Both the position numbers and the translations under genes were made by a program. DNA of 64,000 bases. Source: Pseudohalocynthiibacter aestuariivivens. GTDB lineage: Bacteria > Pseudomonadota > Alphaproteobacteria > Rhodobacterales > Rhodobacteraceae. Positions within the stretch are counted from its first letter, which is position 1. Each line of letters begins with the position of its first letter. This document shows, one piece after another, positions 1-9,298 of the stretch. The notes under the pieces are model-generated. The model did not search any database, was not told the DNA's origin, and saw only the letters and a program-made list of their open reading frames with translations. The DNA lies in the NCBI RefSeq assembly GCF_011040495.1, contig NZ_CP049037.1, forward strand, positions 2,728,001 to 2,792,000. The letters are read 5' to 3'.

Positions 1-2
1 AA

Positions 3-1112
3 GCGGTGAAAGTAAACACCGCCATCGCCGTGCTGTTGGAGGAAGGCGAAAGCGCGGACGACATCGGCACCACCAGCGCGCCCGATGCAGCGCAGGTGGC
101 AGACACGCCGAAGCCAGAGAGTTCAGAGAAGCCCGCGCAACAGGCCGCAGCCCCCGCCGCACCCAAAACCGAGGGCGGCGACCGGGTCTTTGCCTCCCCC
201 CTCGCGCGGCGCATCGCGGCGGACAAGGGGCTGGACCTGAGCCAGATCACGGGCTCTGGCCCGCACGGGCGGATCGTCAAGGCGGATGTAGAGGCGGCAA
301 CGCCGGGCACCACGGCGAAATCCGCCGAAACTGCCGCACCAAAAGCCGAACAAGCACCGCAGGCCACCGCCATGCCCGCAGGCCCCAGCGCCAGCAGCGT
401 GGCAGCGATCTACGAGGACCGTGAATACGAGGAAATCAAACTCGACGGGATGCGCAAGACGATCGCCGCGCGCCTGACAGAGGCCAAGCAAACCGTGCCG
501 CATTTCTACCTGCGCCGCGATATCCGGTTGGATGCGCTGCTGAAATTCCGCGGTGACCTGAACAAACAGCTAGAGCCGCGCGGTGTGAAGCTCAGCGTGA
601 ATGATTTCATCATCAAAGCTTGCGCATTGGCCCTCCAAGCTGTGCCTGCCGCCAATGCGGTCTGGGCGGGCGACCGGGTGTTGCAACTGAAACCGTCCGA
701 TGTGGCCGTGGCCGTGGCAATCGAGGGCGGCCTCTTTACCCCGGTGCTGAAGGATGCGGACATGAAATCGTTGTCGGCGCTGTCGGCCGAAATGAAAGAC
801 CTCGCCACCCGCGCGCGCGACCGAAAACTCGCCCCGCATGAATATCAGGGCGGCAGCTTTGCCATCTCTAACCTTGGCATGTTCGGCATTGATAATTTCG
901 ACGCGGTGATCAACCCGCCACATGGCGCGATTCTGGCCGTGGGCGCTGGTGTAAAAAAACCCGTTGTTGGCAAAGATGGCGAATTGTCCGTCGCTACCGT
1001 CATGTCCGTCACGCTGTCGGTGGATCACCGGGTGATCGACGGCGCGCTGGGCGCTGAATTGCTTCAGCATATCGTTGATAATCTGGAAAGCCCGATGGTG
1101 ATGCTCGCCTGA
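3..1112 (+). CDS. pdhC: Pyruvate dehydrogenase E2 (dihydrolipoamide acetyltransferase), 5'-truncated
   Basis: This is the acetyltransferase core of the pyruvate dehydrogenase complex, which moves the acetyl group from lipoamide to CoA. The window cuts the gene, so most of the N-terminal lipoyl domain is missing; the visible frame opens with the end of that domain (VKVNTAIAVLLEEGE). After it comes an Ala/Pro linker, a peripheral-subunit-binding domain at about residues 59-97 of the visible part (ASPLARRIAADKGLDL), a second Ala/Pro linker, and the catalytic domain from about 140 to the end. The catalytic motif DHRVIDG is near residue 341, with His341 and Asp345. The gene ends just before a hairpin. 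The position-6 GTG is an internal codon, not the start. E1 genes are expected upstream, outside the window. Identification is firm. Confidence 0.95.
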   Translation, partial: AVKVNTAIAVLLEEGESADDIGTTSAPDAAQVADTPKPESSEKPAQQAAAPAAPKTEGGDRVFASPLARRIAADKGLDLSQITGSGPHGRIVKADVEAATPGTTAKSAETAAPKAEQAPQATAMPAGPSASSVAAIYEDREYEEIKLDGMRKTIAARLTEAKQTVPHFYLRRDIRLDALLKFRGDLNKQLEPRGVKLSVNDFIIKACALALQAVPAANAVWAGDRVLQLKPSDVAVAVAIEGGLFTPVLKDADMKSLSALSAEMKDLATRARDRKLAPHEYQGGSFAISNLGMFGIDNFDAVINPPHGAILAVGAGVKKPVVGKDGELSVATVMSVTLSVDHRVIDGALGAELLQHIVDNLESPMVMLA

Positions 1113-1125
1113 GATATCATCTCGT

Positions 1126-1164
1126 AAAAAGTGTGGCCCGCCCCAGTCTGCTGCGGCGGGCCAC
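1126..1164 (-). terminator. Rho-independent terminator between convergent genes
   Basis: A perfect 10-bp stem pairs 1133-1142 (GTGGCCCGCC) with 1155-1164 (GGCGGGCCAC) around a 12-nt loop. Read on the minus strand it is followed two bases later by five T residues (1130-1126), so it fits a terminator for the lipoprotein gene. It lies between two converging genes and may also stop the plus-strand E2 transcript, although no T-run follows on that side. Confidence 0.8.
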
Positions 1165-1170
1165 TCGACG

Positions 1171-1920
1171 TCAGGGCACGGGGGAGATTAGCGCCGTGAC
1201 CTCTAAAGCGACGTCGTCGACATACATCGTGCAATAGGCGGTCTGATCGTCTTCCGAATGCTCAATCAGGGCGCGCCCGTCCTCGATGGAAAAGACGAAC
1301 CAGTTATCTGCCGATCCGCGATTGACCCACTCTGCCACCGATCTTGTGACATCCACGGCACCCCCTGCCAGTGTATTGCCGGGGCGGGTGGCCCGGGTGG
1401 CGATCAGACCTGACGCATCGCGGTCGAAATCATACGCAGCAGTGGATAGCCCGGTCGCCGTCCCGATCCGGTAGCGGCACGGATTGGATGCCACGCCACT
1501 GTCAAGCAGCGGCATTGAACGGGTGGAAAAGGTCAGACGCGCAGCCTCGACAATGGTGCCGGCAGGCAACGCGTCCAGAACAAAGAATGTTTTCCCCTGA
1601 AACGCGTGGTGAACCCACAAGTCGCAAGGCACCGGGTCCGCGCCGCGATAAACCGATGAGCTGTAGCCCACCAGCAGGCCACGTTCGTCTAGCCCGCCGC
1701 GGGCATCCCATTCGCGCAGCATCGTCGACGCGGTGCCGCGCCGTTGCAGGAACGGGCAAACGCCATTGGTGTAGGCCCGTCCGACATGATGCACGCCCTC
1801 TATCGTCGGCCTGAAAGAGAAGCTGCGGGATTCAAGACTTCCCAGTCTGTCAACGAACCCGCAGGAACCCAGAACCAGTACACAGGCCGACCAGAGGAGA
1901 GTGTGTAAGAGCCTAGGCAT
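1171..1920 (-). CDS. Small lipoprotein with a DNRLRE-like domain
   Basis: The frame encodes a 249-residue protein with a signal segment and a lipobox (L17-G18-S19-C20), so it should be a lipid-anchored envelope protein. The body resembles the DNRLRE beta-sandwich family: a section of the type 'ARLTFSTRSM' is followed by 'VDVTRSVAEWVNRGSADNW', the usual strand and 'V-T..V..W' signature of that fold. I chose the internal ATG at 1920 because it starts directly before the hydrophobic signal; a longer in-frame start at 1971 would place 17 charged residues ahead of it and run through an inverted repeat. No enzymatic motif is visible. The function is unknown, and the domain assignment comes from pattern recognition only. 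Confidence 0.65.
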   Translation of the reverse strand: MPRLLHTLLWSACVLVLGSCGFVDRLGSLESRSFSFRPTIEGVHHVGRAYTNGVCPFLQRRGTASTMLREWDARGGLDERGLLVGYSSSVYRGADPVPCDLWVHHAFQGKTFFVLDALPAGTIVEAARLTFSTRSMPLLDSGVASNPCRYRIGTATGLSTAAYDFDRDASGLIATRATRPGNTLAGGAVDVTRSVAEWVNRGSADNWFVFSIEDGRALIEHSEDDQTAYCTMYVDDVALEVTALISPVP

Positions 1921-1925
1921 TGCGC

Positions 1926-1962
1926 ACCTGCTATGATCAATCTCAGGTTGATCATAGCAGGT
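1926..1962. repeat. 15-bp perfect inverted repeat next to the lipoprotein start
   Basis: The arms 1926-1940 and 1948-1962 are exact reverse complements (ACCTGCTATGATCAA against TTGATCATAGCAGGT) with a 7-base spacer. In the lipoprotein mRNA the 3' arm ends six bases before the ATG and contains the only Shine-Dalgarno-like AGGT, so the hairpin could mask ribosome binding. It could also be a dimeric regulator's operator, or the end of the cysE transcript that enters from the right, but there is no T-run for a terminator. Confidence 0.7.
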
Positions 1963-2026
1963 CTCGTGCACTTCACCTATATTCAGGACAGGACCCGAGC
2001 GGGAAATCGCTGATGTTCTGGCGCGC

Positions 2027-2833
2027 TTAGCGCACGCCTAGCAACTGGTCCATCGACACCGAAGGTTGATCACAACCCGCCTCGCCAACGATTCTGGCTG
2101 GCACACCAGCAACTGTTTTGCATGGCGGCACTTCTTCCAGAACGACGGATCCCGCCGCGATCCGGCTGCAATGGCCGACCTTGATATTGCCCAGCACCTT
2201 GGCACCCGCGCCGATCAGAACGCCGTCGCCGATTTTGGGGTGGCGGTCCTCTTCTTCCTTACCGGTACCGCCCAATGTCACCGAATGCAGCATTGACACG
2301 TTGTCACCAACAACTGCGGTTTCACCGATCACGATGGAATGCGCGTGGTCGATCATGATGCCCATGCCGATCTTGGCCGCAGGGTGAATATCAACACCGA
2401 ACACCTCGGATGCACGCATCTGGAAAAACCGCGCCATGTCGTTGCGTCCCTCGCGCCACAGCCAGTTGGCCACGCGATACGCTTGAATCGCTTGGAAACC
2501 CTTGAAGAACAGTAGCGGCAGGATGAAGCGGTCACAGGCCGGGTCGCGATCATTGACCGCGACGATATCCGCGCGCGCAGCCAGTGCCAGATCCGCGTCC
2601 GAACTATAGGCCCAATCGCAGATTTCGCGCACGATCTGTTCGGGCATCTCGCTGGATGCCAGCTTGAGCGATACCCGGTATGCGAGGGCCGATTCTATGT
2701 CGTTGTAGTGCAGGATGCTGGAATGCACGAGGCCGCCCAACAGCGGCTCATGCTTGACTGCAGCCTCGGCTTCAGTGGTAATCTGTTGCCAGACCGGGTC
2801 CAGCTTTGACAGTTTTGCGCGGGTCTCGGCCAT
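2027..2833 (-). CDS. cysE: Serine O-acetyltransferase
   Basis: The enzyme acetylates L-serine with acetyl-CoA, the first committed step of cysteine synthesis in the cytoplasm. The 268-residue product has the helical N-terminal SATase domain and a C-terminal left-handed beta-helix made of hexapeptide repeats; the catalytic His region reads 'DHAHSIVIGETAVVGDN' and is followed by 'HSVTLGGTGK'. I set the start at the ATG at 2833 because AGGAG lies 8 bases upstream; a longer frame to 2887 lacks such a site. The gene is divergent from the DksA/TraR-type gene at 2920 and only 86 bases separate the starts, so promoters in both directions must be there. Confidence 0.95.
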   Translation of the reverse strand: MAETRAKLSKLDPVWQQITTEAEAAVKHEPLLGGLVHSSILHYNDIESALAYRVSLKLASSEMPEQIVREICDWAYSSDADLALAARADIVAVNDRDPACDRFILPLLFFKGFQAIQAYRVANWLWREGRNDMARFFQMRASEVFGVDIHPAAKIGMGIMIDHAHSIVIGETAVVGDNVSMLHSVTLGGTGKEEEDRHPKIGDGVLIGAGAKVLGNIKVGHCSRIAAGSVVLEEVPPCKTVAGVPARIVGEAGCDQPSVSMDQLLGVR

Positions 2834-2919
2834 CGCGGATACTCCTATTGCTCGGGGCGCAGTATACCAGATAGCCGCGAATGGCAAAATTGAAAGCTGT
2901 GATTGGGTGCGTCACATAA

Positions 2920-3258
2920 ATGGATGAGACAACAGCAGAAAAGTTCCGCGCGTCGATTACCGCGCGGCTGGCCGAACTGGGCAGCGCCGATGATCTCGGG
3001 GCGGCGGGGCAGGCAACCGTCACGCTAGATCAGCAATCTGTCGGACGGCTCAGCCGTATGGACGCACTGCAAAATCAGGCGATGGCCAAAGCCTCGCACG
3101 CCCGCCGCACAGCCGAGCGCAAGCGGCTTATGACCGCGCTTACACGGATCGACGAGGGCGAGTTTGGCTATTGCGAGGATTGCGGCGACGATATCGCACT
3201 GCCACGGCTGGACCTTGATCCAGCCGCGACCAGATGCATTGATTGCGCGCGGGGTTAA
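2920..3258 (+). CDS. DksA/TraR family C4 zinc-finger protein
   Basis: The 112-residue product has an N-terminal helical part and a C-terminal C4 zinc finger (C-x2-C ... C-x2-C; 'YCEDCGDDI' and 'RCIDCARG'). Proteins of this family bind the RNA polymerase secondary channel, often together with ppGpp, to adjust transcription initiation. It is shorter than E. coli DksA (151 residues) and so belongs to the short TraR/YbiI-like branch; the acidic tip residues of the true DksA coiled coil cannot be confirmed. It converges on the end of the GTA cluster with only about 50 bases in between and no clear terminator. Confidence 0.85.
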   Translation: MDETTAEKFRASITARLAELGSADDLGAAGQATVTLDQQSVGRLSRMDALQNQAMAKASHARRTAERKRLMTALTRIDEGEFGYCEDCGDDIALPRLDLDPAATRCIDCARG

Positions 3259-3310
3259 CGCGGATTGCATTTACTCTGACGTGCCGACTCGACGCAAAAC
3301 GCAAATGGCT

Positions 3311-6300
3311 TCAGGCTGGTACCGCCAGTGAGGCAAAGACCCCAGCGCCGAACTTGGCCGATATTTGCGCGACCTGCACCTCGTACCCGCCGGTGATTCC
3401 ATCTGCGTTTTTGGCAGCGACACCATAGGTCCATGTCGGTGACGTCACGATCTCTTCGCGCCGCAGTTCGGCATTTTCCAACACGCGCAGGATGTATTGC
3501 TCGCTTTCCTCGCCCAGCGGCACATCGGGCGTGTCCCAGCGATCACCATCAATGCGCGTGCGCCTGATCCAGCGCAGCGCGGTCTCGCCCGTCGCGTCCA
3601 CCTGCGCCCGCAGATGTACGGGGCTGAGCGGACGCAGCCCGATCCCCTCGAATGCGATCACCGCATACTGATAGGATGGATCATCCACCGGACGACCTGC
3701 GGGGCCGATGCGGTAATGGCGCGCACGACGCCGGGCGGCATCAGTCAGCTCGATCTGATCCGGTGTTCCGTCCAGCATCACGATGTAGCTGCCCGCAGGC
3801 CATGCGCCGGATACCGAAACGTCAGTACCCAACTGACCGCGCAGCCGATGGCGCAGGATGTAGGTGTTCTGTCCCACCAACTCTGCGTCGCGAAACTGCA
3901 TCAGTTCCCAGCCCTCGGGCGTGCCATCACCAATGGCGCACAGGTTGGCCCCACCCAGCATCGCATCCTCGCCGACGCTCTCCATCTGGCCCGACAGCAT
4001 CCGCACAATCAGGCCATCCCCCCGGTCGATCAGGCCGGGCCGCGCCGGGGCCAGCGCCTCTTCGGTGACGCCGACGCGTGCGCGGGTTTCAATCAGCCGG
4101 TTCAGCTGATAATTCGCGTCGCTGTCCGAACTGTATAGCGCCGCATTGCCCGGCCAGGGCTGCGCGGTCACCGCCAGATGCGGCGCGTGTGGTACTTCGG
4201 CCCCGGTCATCAGCGGCAGATCCAGAAACAGTGGCAGCACCGGCACCGGTGGCGTGAACGGGCGCACCGCAGGCGGCTCGACCGTGATATCCATCGGAAC
4301 ATAGCTTTCCGCCTCAATCCTGACGGCATCCACCGCCTGTGCATTGCCCATGTTCTCGATCCGGTCGATACGAAACAGACCCCGACCGCCCGGTTCGTTC
4401 AGGCTCAGAACATCCCCCGCCCCAAGACGCAGCAAGGACGGAGGCAGCGTCAGTCGGACAGTGTCCGTCGAAACCCGCGCCTCGGACAGCCAGCGTTCTG
4501 CCACTGCGCGGCCTTCGGCGCGCGTCATCGCCAACGGCATCTCGGATGTGGACACCGCATGAGTCGCTTCATCGGGCAGCACTGCTTCTTCTGCAATCAC
4601 CTGATAATCGCCATCCGCCTCGATGAACCGCAGACGAACACGACCTGCCAGCTCTGCCGTGCTGGCGCGGGTTTCCTCCAGTGTCTCGCCGGTGCGCGGA
4701 TCGCGGACCAGCACCTCTGCCGCAACATCGGCGTCGGCAATCCCGTCGCGCGGCACAAACCGCAAAACGCCATCACGTTCGACCGCATCGAACCCATAGC
4801 GCAGCATCAACGGTTGCAGCGCAGAACGCGCCTCGCTGACCTCTTCGACCGAATAGCCGTGCACATAATCGTGCAGCGCGCTGGTATCCACATGCGCTGC
4901 CCCTGACCGGCTACAGATTTCCTGTACCACAGAGGCCAGGCCGCGCGCCGAGCTGCGCCCGTTGATCCAGTGCCCGTGCGCATAGTTTTCGCCATCCTTC
5001 CACAATCCGCGATTGTTCGGGAAAAACGGGAAAGGTCGCGCATCCCACGCCCAAACGTGGGCATGATCCATGTCGATCATCGGGCCGTCATATTCCTCTG
5101 AAGCCGGGTTCGCCCCGTCGGCGGTCCAGTATCCGATCAACGCCCGCAGATATTGCATCTGGATCAGATCATCGCGCCTCCCGGTCGAATAGTGCGGCAG
5201 CGCGGATTCAGACGATTTCACATCAACGAACTTGTTCGGCTCATTGGTGCCCTTGTCCACCGCCGGACATCCGACCTCGGTAAAGCGGATCGGCTTTGAT
5301 TGTGGTATCCACGGCGTCGGGACGGCACTGCGCGCGCCAGCGATCCGATCGTGATGGGCATTCTGCCACCAGTTGCGGATATCCTTGTAGCGCCAGACCC
5401 ACGGCTCGCCATGATCCTCATCGGTAATCGGCGTACGGATCTGTGCCGCGCGTGCTTCGGATGAATGATAGAACCAATCATACCCCTCGCCGCCTTCGAT
5501 ATTGGATTGCAGATAGCCAAGGTCATAGATCGCGCCCCAGTCTGCATCGGCGTGGTTCTGCCCCTCGCGCCAGTCCGACAGCGGCATGTAGTTGTCGATA
5601 CCGATGAAATCCACGTTGCTATCGGCCCATAGCGGGTCAAGGTGGAAATACCGGTCATTGCTGCCATCCTGCGGTTGGTAGCCAGAATATTCGCTCCAGT
5701 CCGCTGCATACCCGATCTTGACGTCAGGCCCCAGCACCGCGCGAACCTCAGCCGCCAATTCGATCAGCGCCGCCACGGCGGGAAAGCCGCCCGCCGCCCC
5801 GCGTATCTGCGTCAGCCCGCGCATTTCTGACCCGATGCAAAAGCTTTCGACACCGCCAACAGCGGCGCAGAGTGCCGCATTATGCAGGATAAACCGTCGG
5901 TAACTCCATTCATCCGGGCCGGTGTACTGAACCGGACTGGCCTTGACCGGCCCGCCATAAGTCAGCAGGCCAAGAGCACCATTCGTACCCGTATTGTTTT
6001 GCGCCGGCACAATCGCCTGCACGGCGAAATCGCTGGCTTTGGCTGTGCCAAAGAACGCGGCCACTTCCGCATCCGCCGCCGCGCTGCCATCCGGGCTGCC
6101 ATCACGCCCCGGTGCCTCGCTCAGCGTGATCCGGCCGCGCCAGGGCAGGGGGGGCTGGCTGTCTGCGTCGCTATAGGGATCCGGCAGCGGATTACCCGCC
6201 AACTGATCCATCAGGATAAAGGGATAGAACATCACGTCCTGCCCGCTTTGTTGCAGCGCCAGAATGCTCTCGATCACGGCGGCGTCGGTCGGCGTGCCGC

Positions 6301-7318
6301 CATAGACCGGTGCATCATCATCGTCACGCGGCACCAGTTGCGCGGTGTGCCGTGACAGGCCCGACACCTGCCACGGCATGTTGCTGGCGTCATATTGCGC
6401 CTGCTCGATCTTGGGTCGCAGACGGCAGTGCCCGGCGCGCAGGTCGTCGCCGAACCAACTCACCACCAGCGACGTTGCACCGCATCCCGGCAGCTCACCT
6501 TGCAGCGATTCCAGTGCCGTGGCGAAATCGGCCTGCCCGGACGGTGTGTTCACATTCGCCAGCCCGGTCGCGCCGGGGCCGAAATTCATCGTAACGGGCG
6601 TTGTCGCCAACGTGTATTCGCCGCTACCGGGTAGCAATGCAACCGCGCGCACCGCATGCGTCGGGTCCAGCGCGGCGCCGTCTTGGTCCTCCTGCACCGG
6701 GCGCATCACCTCGAACGTAAACTGCGGCACCCGGTTGCCAAAAGCGCCCAGTTCCAGATCCTCGATCACCACATAGGCCGTGCCGCGATAGGCCGGCACC
6801 GTGCCCGCACCTTCGACCGCTTCGATCCTGGGATCGGGCAGTTGATCCGGGGTGCCGGTATAGACTCGCATCGACAGGCTGCTACGCGCGATCTCGTTGC
6901 CGTCGGCCCATACCCGCCCGACATGGGAAATCGCACCTTCACACAGCGCCAACGCAAGGCTGATCGAATAGCTGAATTGCCGCGTCTGGGGCCGCGATGG
7001 CCCGCCCTTGCCGCCCCCACCACCGCTCACGGTGACGTCTTCGCGAAACTCTGTGGCCCAGATCACTTGTCCTGCGACCCGCATGCGCCCGTAAACCTGC
7101 GCAACGGCGTCGCCTTCCCCCGACCCGGTCAGGCGCAGCCGGTTGGCGCGCCCGCTTTCCACCACATCCGACCCGCTACCCAACAAACGCTGATCAATCG
7201 AACGTCCGATCACCCCGCCGGCAAAGCGACCCACCGCAGCCATCGACAGGCCCAGCACCGACCCGCCAACAGAGCCACCGATCGCCGCACCCGCGGCCGA
7301 GAGTAATATGGTTGCCAT
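3311..7318 (-). CDS. GTA baseplate/tail tip protein g15 (GTA TIM-barrel and phage-tail domains)
   Basis: At 1335 residues this is the largest GTA protein, the counterpart of R. capsulatus g15 ('megatron'), which forms the central tail tip. The N-terminus is a Gly/Ala-rich hydrophobic segment of about 40 residues. The TIM-barrel-like domain covers roughly residues 440-760 and has conserved pieces such as 'ESFCIGSEMRGLTQIRG', 'DFIGIDNYMPLSDWR' and 'RFTEVGCPAVDKGTNEPNKF'. The rest carries the tail-protein module and C-terminal beta domains. The start overlaps the g14 stop as TGATG and has GAGGAG 8 bases upstream. Family length is about 1300, so it is full size. Confidence 0.95.
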   Translation of the reverse strand: MATILLSAAGAAIGGSVGGSVLGLSMAAVGRFAGGVIGRSIDQRLLGSGSDVVESGRANRLRLTGSGEGDAVAQVYGRMRVAGQVIWATEFREDVTVSGGGGGKGGPSRPQTRQFSYSISLALALCEGAISHVGRVWADGNEIARSSLSMRVYTGTPDQLPDPRIEAVEGAGTVPAYRGTAYVVIEDLELGAFGNRVPQFTFEVMRPVQEDQDGAALDPTHAVRAVALLPGSGEYTLATTPVTMNFGPGATGLANVNTPSGQADFATALESLQGELPGCGATSLVVSWFGDDLRAGHCRLRPKIEQAQYDASNMPWQVSGLSRHTAQLVPRDDDDAPVYGGTPTDAAVIESILALQQSGQDVMFYPFILMDQLAGNPLPDPYSDADSQPPLPWRGRITLSEAPGRDGSPDGSAAADAEVAAFFGTAKASDFAVQAIVPAQNNTGTNGALGLLTYGGPVKASPVQYTGPDEWSYRRFILHNAALCAAVGGVESFCIGSEMRGLTQIRGAAGGFPAVAALIELAAEVRAVLGPDVKIGYAADWSEYSGYQPQDGSNDRYFHLDPLWADSNVDFIGIDNYMPLSDWREGQNHADADWGAIYDLGYLQSNIEGGEGYDWFYHSSEARAAQIRTPITDEDHGEPWVWRYKDIRNWWQNAHHDRIAGARSAVPTPWIPQSKPIRFTEVGCPAVDKGTNEPNKFVDVKSSESALPHYSTGRRDDLIQMQYLRALIGYWTADGANPASEEYDGPMIDMDHAHVWAWDARPFPFFPNNRGLWKDGENYAHGHWINGRSSARGLASVVQEICSRSGAAHVDTSALHDYVHGYSVEEVSEARSALQPLMLRYGFDAVERDGVLRFVPRDGIADADVAAEVLVRDPRTGETLEETRASTAELAGRVRLRFIEADGDYQVIAEEAVLPDEATHAVSTSEMPLAMTRAEGRAVAERWLSEARVSTDTVRLTLPPSLLRLGAGDVLSLNEPGGRGLFRIDRIENMGNAQAVDAVRIEAESYVPMDITVEPPAVRPFTPPVPVLPLFLDLPLMTGAEVPHAPHLAVTAQPWPGNAALYSSDSDANYQLNRLIETRARVGVTEEALAPARPGLIDRGDGLIVRMLSGQMESVGEDAMLGGANLCAIGDGTPEGWELMQFRDAELVGQNTYILRHRLRGQLGTDVSVSGAWPAGSYIVMLDGTPDQIELTDAARRRARHYRIGPAGRPVDDPSYQYAVIAFEGIGLRPLSPVHLRAQVDATGETALRWIRRTRIDGDRWDTPDVPLGEESEQYILRVLENAELRREEIVTSPTWTYGVAAKNADGITGGYEVQVAQISAKFGAGVFASLAVPA

Positions 7319-7767
7319 CAGAAACGCTCCTCGGGAAATGTGAATCTGGCCACGATGCGCCGCCGCCAGGGCGCGCTCAGCGGGCTTTCCACGACGCTGT
7401 GACCGGAATAGGCGTGGATGAATGTGGCTTGCGGCCCGACCTGACCCGCCAGCCCCAGATGCTTGGCCACTGCCCCGTTACGCATTCGAAACAGCAGAAC
7501 ATCGCCGGGCGCCTCTTGCTCCAGCGGCTTGGCCCGCAAATGTCGTTGGGCCGCCGCCCACAGTGCCTCATCGCGTGCAGGCTCTGACCAGTCCATCGAA
7601 TAGGCGGGCGGCACCTCCGGCTCGCTGCCCAGCACCTCGCGCCAGACACCGCGCAACAGGCCAAGACAATCCGTACCCGCACCCCGGCAGGACGCCTGAT
7701 GCCGGTAAGCCGTGCCAATCCAGCCACGAGCGGCGGCGACAATGCGCGTTTGTTGAGGGTCTGTCAC
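7318..7767 (-). CDS. GTA cell-wall peptidase g14 (NlpC/P60 family)
   Basis: The 149-residue protein is a tail-associated NlpC/P60 peptidase that is expected to cut recipient peptidoglycan during DNA entry. The nucleophile is Cys34 in 'GTDCLGLLRGVW'; His103 ('AKHLGLAG') is the likely second catalytic residue. It starts with GTG, whose GTGA overlaps the g13 stop. It precedes g15 in the same reading direction, as in R. capsulatus. Confidence 0.92.
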   Translation of the reverse strand: MTDPQQTRIVAAARGWIGTAYRHQASCRGAGTDCLGLLRGVWREVLGSEPEVPPAYSMDWSEPARDEALWAAAQRHLRAKPLEQEAPGDVLLFRMRNGAVAKHLGLAGQVGPQATFIHAYSGHSVVESPLSAPWRRRIVARFTFPEERF

Positions 7768-8651
7768 CGGCGACTCCCTCCATCCAGACTGCCCGCCTTG
7801 CTGGGATCAGAGATCGACCAGTCATCGCCAGGAATGTCGGGGAACCCTTGATAGTTCAGAAAATTTTGAAACTTCAGGCGACAGCTCAGGGCTCGTTTGT
7901 CACACCCGGCCTCAAGCCGCAGCAGATCACCGGTGATGATCGGCGCGCGCAGCGGATGCCACAGTTCGACCACACGGATACCATCCGTTTCGGTGTCGCG
8001 CTTGATAACGCCCGTCAGGCCCTTGGCCTCTCCGCCCAGCATCACCAAACGGCCATGCTGGAACCAGTTCCCCTCGAACCCGCCAAACGCTGCAAAGCGA
8101 AAAATGCGCCGATCCTCTATCTCTTCCACGACCCGCTCGACCGTGTACCCCAACTCCGCGATATCAAAGCGACAGCCTGCATCACCCAGAACGGCAGTGC
8201 AGGGTTTCTGATAGACCCGGCCCAATGGCCGGTTCAGCGCCTCGGTCAGACCGCGCAACTCGGCTTCGAACGCGCCGTTCGACCGGCGCAACTCGCCAAT
8301 CGTTCCGCGAAATTGCAGATGGCGCTGGGCCACTTCCTGCCAGTTGACCAGCCACGCATGAATCTCCGCACCGTCATAACGCCCGGCTTCGATATCGTCC
8401 TCACGGATCGCCGCATCGCTCAGCGCCCCCAGCGCCTCGGTATTGTCCACCGACAGCCCCGTACTTTGCTGCAATGCCAGCGCGCTTAGACCCGTGTCGG
8501 CCTTGAACGTGGTCCCGTCAAAGACCAGCGGCGCGTCATGGTCGGTGAATCCCATCGTCACGCCATCGGTGCGGGTCAGCGCCCAGCAGCGGCAGGTCGT
8601 CGTGACGCCGGTTTTCAGATGCGCTTCCAGCGCGGGGTCAAGCATGTTCAT
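7764..8651 (-). CDS. GTA baseplate hub protein g13 (DUF2163)
   Basis: The 295-residue protein is the DUF2163 / phage BR0599 family hub that joins the tail to the tip protein. Four cysteines, C151, C160, C250 and C257, lie in the C-terminal half with the spacing of the iron-sulfur ligands reported for the RcGTA hub, so an Fe-S cluster is likely (inference from the family). The ATG overlaps the g12 stop by four bases (ATGA). Confidence 0.92.
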   Translation of the reverse strand: MNMLDPALEAHLKTGVTTTCRCWALTRTDGVTMGFTDHDAPLVFDGTTFKADTGLSALALQQSTGLSVDNTEALGALSDAAIREDDIEAGRYDGAEIHAWLVNWQEVAQRHLQFRGTIGELRRSNGAFEAELRGLTEALNRPLGRVYQKPCTAVLGDAGCRFDIAELGYTVERVVEEIEDRRIFRFAAFGGFEGNWFQHGRLVMLGGEAKGLTGVIKRDTETDGIRVVELWHPLRAPIITGDLLRLEAGCDKRALSCRLKFQNFLNYQGFPDIPGDDWSISDPSKAGSLDGGSRR

Positions 8652-9280
8652 ACCCGGATCTCCACCACTGGCACGCTCGGCGCGTCACCTGCCTGAAAGC
8701 TGGCCACGCTGGTCTGGATGCTGTCGGTATCGAACCGCACAGGTACATCGAACTCGAACCCGGCAGTGATCCGCTCGCCATCATTGGGTGGATGGGCAAA
8801 GCTCACAATCCCGGTCGCGGTGTCCACCTCGTAGTGGATGCCCTCCTGCTGTTCGTCCCCGCCGATCCCGATGCGCACGGTGCCGCGTACGGGCTTGGTG
8901 ATGGGACGCGTATAGCTGTGCGTACCGGACCGGTAGATTTTCATCAGCGCAAAACTGGATGTCACGTCATCACCCGTCGCAATGACCTGATCCTCATAGG
9001 CCACATCGCGCGAGGGCAGACAGGATCGGTAATCCGCCCAGTCCTTCCAGCGAAACCCGTACAACTGCCCGCGCCGCGCCTCGAAAAACGCAATCAGTGT
9101 TTCGATATCGTCCAGCCCACGCATGGCAACGCCGGCGTCATACCGGCGGCGCGAATGTGCCCACGGGGAATTGCGCTCTTCATAGCCATTGGCCAGCGTC
9201 ACCACATCCGCGTGGCGCTGCGGCCCCCCGACAGAGCCAAAGCTGAGGCTGCTTGGAAAACGTATTTCGTGAAAACCCAT
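8648..9280 (-). CDS. GTA distal tail protein g12 (DUF2460)
   Basis: The 210-residue product begins 'MGFHEIRFPSSLSFGSVGGP', the characteristic opening of the DUF2460/TIGR02217 family. It contains 'TLANGYEERNSPWAHSRRRY' and 'LIAFFEARRGQLYGFRWKDW', the core motifs of this distal tail (Dit) protein. AGGGAGA lies just upstream of the ATG. It is separated from g11 by 18 bases and overlaps g13. Confidence 0.93.
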   Translation of the reverse strand: MGFHEIRFPSSLSFGSVGGPQRHADVVTLANGYEERNSPWAHSRRRYDAGVAMRGLDDIETLIAFFEARRGQLYGFRWKDWADYRSCLPSRDVAYEDQVIATGDDVTSSFALMKIYRSGTHSYTRPITKPVRGTVRIGIGGDEQQEGIHYEVDTATGIVSFAHPPNDGERITAGFEFDVPVRFDTDSIQTSVASFQAGDAPSVPVVEIRV

Positions 9281-9298
9281 GATCTGTCTCCCTTGATC

